27,581 nt of DNA from Porphyromonadaceae bacterium UBA7180 (GTDB lineage: Bacteria > Bacteroidota > Bacteroidia > Bacteroidales > Muribaculaceae). Within the stretch, counting starts at the first letter, position 1. Every line of letters begins with the position of its first letter. The stretch is taken from the NCBI GenBank assembly GCA_002491165.1, contig DKVK01000093.1, positions 50,407-77,987 on the forward strand. Reading direction: 5' to 3'. Both the position numbers and the translations under genes were made by a program. This document shows, one piece after another, positions 22,527 to 27,581 of this stretch. Below the pieces are notes generated by a model. That model saw nothing but the letters and a program-made list of their open reading frames with translations. It was not told the origin of the DNA and ran no database searches.

Positions 22527-24458
22527 ATGGAAATGACACTACCCATCTTGATTTTGGCCATACCAATTACGATGTTTCTTATCTTAGGTATCGGCGGAGT
22601 CTATATGTCCAAGAAGATGGCCGGCGTGCTGGGCATCCTGGGCATGGGCGTAACCATGTGCATCGCCTACTATGTGGCTCTGACTTACTTCTTCAGCGGT
22701 GACCCCGCGTTCATCGACGCCCAGGGCTTACGGCTCCAGGTTCCAGTCTTCGACTGGCTTTGGCTCGCCTTCACCAATGCCCTGCAGGTGAAACTCGGTT
22801 TCCTGCTCGACCCGATTTCGGCTATGATGCTTATCGTCATAACCACAATCTCATTCATGGTGCACCTCTACAGCTGGGGCTACATGGAAGGGGAGAAGGG
22901 ATTCCAGCGTTTCTACGCTTTCCTTTCGCTGTTCTCCTTCTCGATGCTCGGCCTTGTGGTGGCAACCAACATTTTCCAGATGTACATATTCTGGGAGCTC
23001 GTGGGCGTCTCCTCTTACCTGCTCATCGGCTTCTATTATAAGCTGCCGTCGGCCGTATCGGCTTCCAAGAAGGCGTTCATCGTGACGCGTTTCGCCGACC
23101 TCGGTTTCCTCATCGGTATCTTGATACTTTCCTTCTACTGCAAGACATTCGACTTCATACCCATCACCAACGATCCGACCAGCGTGCTGGCTTCGACAGG
23201 CGGCGCAACCTTCATGGGAGCTTCTGTGCTGACTTGGGCCCTCGTGCTCATCTTCGTCGGCGGTATGGGTAAGTCGGCCATGATGCCTCTGCACATCTGG
23301 CTTCCGGACGCTATGGAAGGCCCGACACCTGTTTCGGCCCTCATCCACGCTGCTACCATGGTGGTTGCCGGCGTTTATCTGGTTGCCCGCATGTTCCCGC
23401 TCTACCTTATTGAGGAAGCATCGCTGCTGTTTGTCACCTGTGTCGGCGCCATCACGGCTTTCTATGCAGCCGTAGTGGCTTGCTGCCAGATCGATATTAA
23501 ACGTGTGCTCGCGTTCTCGACTATCTCGCAGATTGCCTTTATGATGGTAGCGCTTGGCGTGGCACGTCCCGAACTCCACGACGGCTTCGGATACATGGCC
23601 TCCATGTTCCACCTGTTCACACACGCCATGTTCAAGGCGCTCCTCTTCCTCGGTGCAGGTGCCCTCATCCATGCCGTACACTCCAACGACTACACCGCGA
23701 TGGGCGGTCTCCGCAAATATATGCCCATCACCCATTGGACCTTCCTCATCGGCTGTCTCGCCATCGCCGGTATCTGGCCGTTCTCCGGCTTCTTCTCAAA
23801 AGACGAGATGCTGGCCGCCATGTTTGCCAACCACTGGTTCTGGGGCGCATGGATGACTATGGTTGCCGGTCTCACTGCCTTCTATATGTTCCGTCTCTAC
23901 TACCTCATCTTCTGGTGGGAAGAGAATCCACACTACAAGGAGCATAAACCACACGACGCACCGTGGCAAATGTCGCTGCCGCTCATCATCCTGGCAGCCG
24001 TAAGCTGCGTTGCCGGATTCATCCCCTTCGGAGAGTTCGTGACATGGAACCGTATGCCTTACCACATCCATATCGAGCTTCCGGTGGCCGCCACGTCGCT
24101 TACAGTAGCAATCCTGGCCATCGCGCTCGCAACAGTGATGTACCGCAAGAAGAACCCGATTCCATCGCGCCTCAAAGCCGCCATGCCGGGTCTCTGGCAG
24201 GCAGCACACCGCCGCTTCTACTGGGATGAAATCTATATGTTCATTACCCACAAGATTATCTTCAACATCATTTGCAAGAGCATCGCATGGTTCGACCGTC
24301 ATGTCATCGACGCCACCATGGACGGTTTTGCAAAGATTACCCAGAAGACATCTTTCGCCATCCGCGGCATGCAGTCGGGCAGCATCCAGACTTACATTGT
24401 CTGGTACTTCCTCGGAGCTGTATTACTTGCCGGCATAACATGGATTTGCATTTTCTAA
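22527..24458 (+). CDS. nuoL: NADH-quinone oxidoreductase subunit L
   Basis: The 643-aa antiporter-like subunit forms the distal end of the membrane arm. Key proton-channel residues are present: E157 (FWELVGVSSYLLIGFYY), D191, K249 (GGMGKSAMMPLHIWLPDAMEG... in TM7), H274 (SALIHAATM), and the TM12 lysine in SGFFSKDEML. After about residue 555 comes the amphipathic lateral helix region and the last anchor helix (IVWYFLGAVLLAGITW). It is slightly longer than E. coli NuoL (613 aa). Order after nuoK and before nuoM is canonical. Confidence 0.97.
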   Translation: MEMTLPILILAIPITMFLILGIGGVYMSKKMAGVLGILGMGVTMCIAYYVALTYFFSGDPAFIDAQGLRLQVPVFDWLWLAFTNALQVKLGFLLDPISAMMLIVITTISFMVHLYSWGYMEGEKGFQRFYAFLSLFSFSMLGLVVATNIFQMYIFWELVGVSSYLLIGFYYKLPSAVSASKKAFIVTRFADLGFLIGILILSFYCKTFDFIPITNDPTSVLASTGGATFMGASVLTWALVLIFVGGMGKSAMMPLHIWLPDAMEGPTPVSALIHAATMVVAGVYLVARMFPLYLIEEASLLFVTCVGAITAFYAAVVACCQIDIKRVLAFSTISQIAFMMVALGVARPELHDGFGYMASMFHLFTHAMFKALLFLGAGALIHAVHSNDYTAMGGLRKYMPITHWTFLIGCLAIAGIWPFSGFFSKDEMLAAMFANHWFWGAWMTMVAGLTAFYMFRLYYLIFWWEENPHYKEHKPHDAPWQMSLPLIILAAVSCVAGFIPFGEFVTWNRMPYHIHIELPVAATSLTVAILAIALATVMYRKKNPIPSRLKAAMPGLWQAAHRRFYWDEIYMFITHKIIFNIICKSIAWFDRHVIDATMDGFAKITQKTSFAIRGMQSGSIQTYIVWYFLGAVLLAGITWICIF

Positions 24459-24489
24459 CATCATATTGCAGCAAAAATAAATAGACATT

Positions 24490-26031
24490 ATGTTTTCGAA
24501 CTTCTTAATTTGGTTTGTAATCGTCCCTGTCCTCATGCTGATAGGATTAGGCCTTTGCCGCAATAGCAGTATGAAGGCAATCCGCACAGTGATGGTGGTG
24601 GGCTCCACAATCCTGTTGGCCATGTCTCTGTGGCTGTGCGTGGATTTCCTGGCACAGAGAGCAGCCGGTGCCGCTGATGAGATGCTCTTCACCGGTTCGT
24701 GGATGTGGTACGAACCTCTCAACATCCACCTCGCGGTAGGTGTCGACGGTATATCCGTACTGATGCTGATTCTCTCTTCCGTAATCGTATTCGCCGGAAC
24801 ATTCGCTTCCTGGAAAATAGATCCCCTGCCCAAGAATTTCTTCCTGTGGTTCACGCTCCTCTCAACCGGTGTATTCGGTTTCTTCATCTCCATCGACATG
24901 TTCACCATGTTCATGTTCTACGAGGTGGCGCTCATTCCTATGTACCTTCTCATCGGTGTATGGGGCACCGGCCGCAAGGAATACTCCGCCATGAAGCTTA
25001 CCCTGATGCTTATGGGAGGCTCCGCCTTCCTGATGCTCGGCCTCTTCGGTATTTACTGGCACTCTTCGGCAGATCCCAACTCACTGACCTGGAATATCCT
25101 CGAAATATCGAACAACGCCGCCATTGACCCGGGATGGCAAAACTATCTGTTCTGCCTCACCTTCGTGGGCTTCGGTGTGCTTGGCGCCATGTTTCCGTTC
25201 CACACATGGAGTCCCGACGGTCATGCATGTGCCCCGACGGCAGTGTCGATGCTCCACGCGGGCGTGCTTATGAAACTCGGTGGTTACGGCTGCTTCCGCA
25301 TTGCCATCTTCCTGCTTCCGCAGGCCGCCAACGAGCTCGCATGGTTCTTCATAATCCTCACGGGTATCAGTATCGTCTACGGTGCCTTTTCGGCATGCGT
25401 GCAGACCGACCTCAAGTATATCAACGCCTACTCGTCGGTATCGCACTGCGGCATGGTGCTCTTCGCCATCCTGATGCTTAACACCACGGCCATGACGGGT
25501 GCTATCCTCCAGATGCTCTCACACGGTCTCATGACGGCACTCTTCTTCGCCCTAATCGGTATGATTTACGGACGTACGCATACGCGTGACATCCGCCAGA
25601 TGGGTGGTCTAATGAAGATTATGCCTTATCTTGGCGTCTGCTACATGATAGCCGGTTTCGCATCGCTCGGTCTGCCGGGTCTCTCGGGCTTCGTTGCCGA
25701 GATGACAATCTTCTTCGGCTCGTTCGAGCACGCCGACACTTTCCACCGCGTATTCGTGATAGCCGCAACCTGCTCCATCGTGATAACGGCAGTCTACATC
25801 CTGCGTGTTGTAGGCAAACTGCTTCTCGGTCCGGTGCAGGACGAGCATCACCTCAAGCTTACGGACGCCACATGGTTCGAGCGTGTGGCTACAATCACCC
25901 TGATTGTCTGCATCGCCGCCATCGGTTGCTTCCCGAACTGGATTAACGAAACAATCCAGCACAGCTTCACTCCGATCATCGAGGTCATCAACCAGGCCGC
26001 CAACTCAGGTGCCATGGCTTCAGTAATGTAA
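24490..26031 (+). CDS. nuoM: NADH-quinone oxidoreductase subunit M
   Basis: The 513-aa antiporter-like subunit has E145 (FYEVALIPMYLLIG, TM5), K262 (AGVLMKLGGYG, TM8) and E404 (SGFVAEMTIF, TM12). The TM7 position equivalent to E. coli Lys234 is L231 (GFGVLGAMFPFHTW), aligned through the following PFHTW motif. The preceding block is hydrophobic with no nearby lysine, though H238 and H256 are close. Whether this is lineage-wide or local needs an alignment. The leader is A-rich. It sits 31 nt behind nuoL and 34 nt before nuoN. Confidence 0.96.
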   Translation: MFSNFLIWFVIVPVLMLIGLGLCRNSSMKAIRTVMVVGSTILLAMSLWLCVDFLAQRAAGAADEMLFTGSWMWYEPLNIHLAVGVDGISVLMLILSSVIVFAGTFASWKIDPLPKNFFLWFTLLSTGVFGFFISIDMFTMFMFYEVALIPMYLLIGVWGTGRKEYSAMKLTLMLMGGSAFLMLGLFGIYWHSSADPNSLTWNILEISNNAAIDPGWQNYLFCLTFVGFGVLGAMFPFHTWSPDGHACAPTAVSMLHAGVLMKLGGYGCFRIAIFLLPQAANELAWFFIILTGISIVYGAFSACVQTDLKYINAYSSVSHCGMVLFAILMLNTTAMTGAILQMLSHGLMTALFFALIGMIYGRTHTRDIRQMGGLMKIMPYLGVCYMIAGFASLGLPGLSGFVAEMTIFFGSFEHADTFHRVFVIAATCSIVITAVYILRVVGKLLLGPVQDEHHLKLTDATWFERVATITLIVCIAAIGCFPNWINETIQHSFTPIIEVINQAANSGAMASVM

Positions 26032-26065
26032 AACTAATGTATTGAATAAATAAAATTCTAAAACA

Positions 26066-27535
26066 ATGGATTATTCACAATTCGGAACCCTTCTGCCCGA
26101 GATAATCGTTCTCGGAGTTTTCCTGATAGTGTTCTTATTCGATACATTCTCAGGTGAAAACGGCAAGAAGGCGGTAACACCGCTTGCCGTGGTACTCTTC
26201 GGCATCGCCACGGTGGCCATGTGGTTCGTGCCCACCTGCACGGCGGATGCTTTCGCCGGCATGTATGCCACCAACGCCGCCACCATGGCCATAAAGAATG
26301 TGCTCAATCTCGGTGTCTTCATCGTCTTGCTCCAGGCCATCCGCTGGACCGACACCGAAGACGGCAAACTGCGCCGCGGAGAGTTCTTCGAGCTTCTGTT
26401 CGTAACGCTCTTCGGTATGTACCTTATGATTTCGGCACGCCACTTCCTGCTCTTCATCATCGGTCTCGAGAGCGCCTCCCTGCCTCTGGCAGCGATGGTT
26501 GCCTTCGACAAGCGCCGCTACGAGAGCAACGAGGCAGCCATCAAATACATCATGACGGCAGTTTTCTCATCGGCCGTACTGCTCATGGGTGTTTCTTTCG
26601 TGTATGCTTGCTCCGGTACCGGTTCGCTCTACTTCAGTGACATCGCCGCCGCCATAGGCAGCAGCGCACACAGCGCGATGCTCATCACCGCCCTGGCGTT
26701 CGTGTTGGCCGGTATCGGCTTCAAGCTCTCGCTCGTGCCGTTCCACCTCTGGACTGCCGACGTTTACCAGGGAGCCCCGACAGCCGTTACATCCTACCTT
26801 TCCGTAATCTCGAAAGGCTCGGCGGCGTTCGCATTCTTCATCATCTTCTGCCAGTGTTTCGGCACCGTTTACTCGCAGGTTTGGGAATGGATGCTCTACG
26901 CCATCATTATCCTGACCATCACGGTGGGTAACCTCTTCGCTATCCGCCAGAAGAACATGAAACGCTTCATGGCCTTCTCGTCGGTGTCGCAGGCCGGTTA
27001 CATCATGCTCGGCATCATCGCCGCCAGCACGATGGGTCTTACCAACATGATGTTCTATATCCTGGTATATGTTTTCAGCAACCTCGGTGTCTTCGCAGTC
27101 ATCGCTGCCATCGAAAACAAGACTGGCAAAGTGGGAATGGACGACTACAACGGTCTGCACAAGACCAACCCGTGGCTTTCCTTCGCCATGACACTTGCAG
27201 TGTTCTCACTTGCAGGTATCCCGCCGTTCGCAGGATTCTTCAGCAAATTCTTCATCTTCACAGCTGCCACACAGAGCGGGTCGGTAGCCCTCTATGTATT
27301 GGTTCTCATCGCCTTGATTAACACAATCATTTCGCTATACTACTATCTGCTGGTAGTGAAAGCAATGTGGATTTCCAAGGAAGAGCCGGTCATCGAAGGT
27401 TTCCGGTCTACACTCAGCGAGCGTTGCGGAATCTGGATTTGTGTTGCAGGCATCGTCTTTATCGGCCTTGTAAGCTGCATCTATCAGTGGCTTGAGACAT
27501 CCTCGCAGGCTCTCGCCGGAACACTCCCTATGTAA
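26066..27535 (+). CDS. nuoN: NADH-quinone oxidoreductase subunit N
   Basis: The 489-aa antiporter-like subunit lies nearest NuoK/J. Channel residues include E135 (GLESASLPLAAM), K220 (GIGFKLSLVPFHLWTADVYQGAPT, TM7), K250 (SVISKGSAAF, TM8) and the TM12 lysine in FAGFFSKFFIF. All are canonical. It is the last gene of the nuo-atp-nuo unit. The stop at 27535 is followed by 46 nt to the window end. Confidence 0.97.
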   Translation: MDYSQFGTLLPEIIVLGVFLIVFLFDTFSGENGKKAVTPLAVVLFGIATVAMWFVPTCTADAFAGMYATNAATMAIKNVLNLGVFIVLLQAIRWTDTEDGKLRRGEFFELLFVTLFGMYLMISARHFLLFIIGLESASLPLAAMVAFDKRRYESNEAAIKYIMTAVFSSAVLLMGVSFVYACSGTGSLYFSDIAAAIGSSAHSAMLITALAFVLAGIGFKLSLVPFHLWTADVYQGAPTAVTSYLSVISKGSAAFAFFIIFCQCFGTVYSQVWEWMLYAIIILTITVGNLFAIRQKNMKRFMAFSSVSQAGYIMLGIIAASTMGLTNMMFYILVYVFSNLGVFAVIAAIENKTGKVGMDDYNGLHKTNPWLSFAMTLAVFSLAGIPPFAGFFSKFFIFTAATQSGSVALYVLVLIALINTIISLYYYLLVVKAMWISKEEPVIEGFRSTLSERCGIWICVAGIVFIGLVSCIYQWLETSSQALAGTLPM

Positions 27536-27557
27536 TTTGGAATCAAACTCTGAGATA

Positions 27558-27581
27558 AGGAGGGTGTATCAAAATGAAGGT
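27558..27581 (+). other. Strong purine-rich element and ATG at the window edge
   Basis: AAGGAGGG (27558-27565) lies 8 nt before an ATG (27574) that starts M-K-V before the window ends. Read as a ribosome binding site, it is the best Shine-Dalgarno match in the window. Alternatively the stretch GGAGGGTGTATCAAAA may be the left arm of a terminator hairpin for the nuo operon or an insertion-sequence end. The sequence stops before these can be told apart. Confidence 0.3.

Noticed and set aside
1..27581. CRISPR array, prophage, integrase, transposase or toxin-antitoxin genes
   Set aside because: No regular repeat-spacer pattern and no protein with such motifs was seen; almost all of the sequence is housekeeping genes.

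Overview
This window comes from a Bacteroidales genome, by overall look a Muribaculaceae/Bacteroides relative; family level is an inference. Four promoters match or nearly match the Bacteroidetes consensus TTTG-N19..20-TAnnTTTG. Most genes have A-rich leaders rather than Shine-Dalgarno sites. The complex I lacks NuoEFG, NuoC and NuoD are fused, and the ATP synthase has the Bacteroidetes order atpDCBEFHAG with a signal-peptide-bearing subunit a and a short epsilon.

Left part (1-9509). A truncated tRNA-Lys(UUU) lies at the left edge on the minus strand with its own promoter. Two overlapping minus-strand DUF1573 genes follow, then divergent rplU-rpmA. A bidirectional hairpin terminator separates rpmA from a minus-strand PiT phosphate transporter that carries a PhoU-like C-terminal domain. 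Next is a minus-strand OmpR-type response regulator/histidine kinase pair. Near-identical 11-bp-spaced direct repeats lie upstream of both the transporter and the response regulator, suggesting a local phosphate regulon. A plus-strand HdeD-like membrane protein and a MATE exporter complete this part.

Right part (9696-27535). One strong promoter precedes about 17.8 kb of same-strand genes: nuoA-nuoB-nuoCD-nuoH, then all eight F1Fo ATP synthase genes (atpD-C-B-E-F-H-A-G), then nuoI-J-K-L-M-N. The ATP synthase operon therefore sits inside the complex I operon. I see no second consensus promoter or U-tailed terminator in the gaps, so the proton-pumping dehydrogenase and the proton-consuming synthase are probably one transcription unit. 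Complex I is the 11-subunit-type core (10 polypeptides here because of the CD fusion) without the NADH-input module, so its electron donor is not encoded here. In NuoM the TM7 lysine of the pumping channel is replaced by leucine, while NuoL and NuoN keep theirs.

There is no CRISPR array, transposase, integrase or rRNA. The main points of interest are the atp-in-nuo arrangement, the NuoM substitution, the NuoI tail as a possible donor-docking element, and the putative Pho-type repeats.
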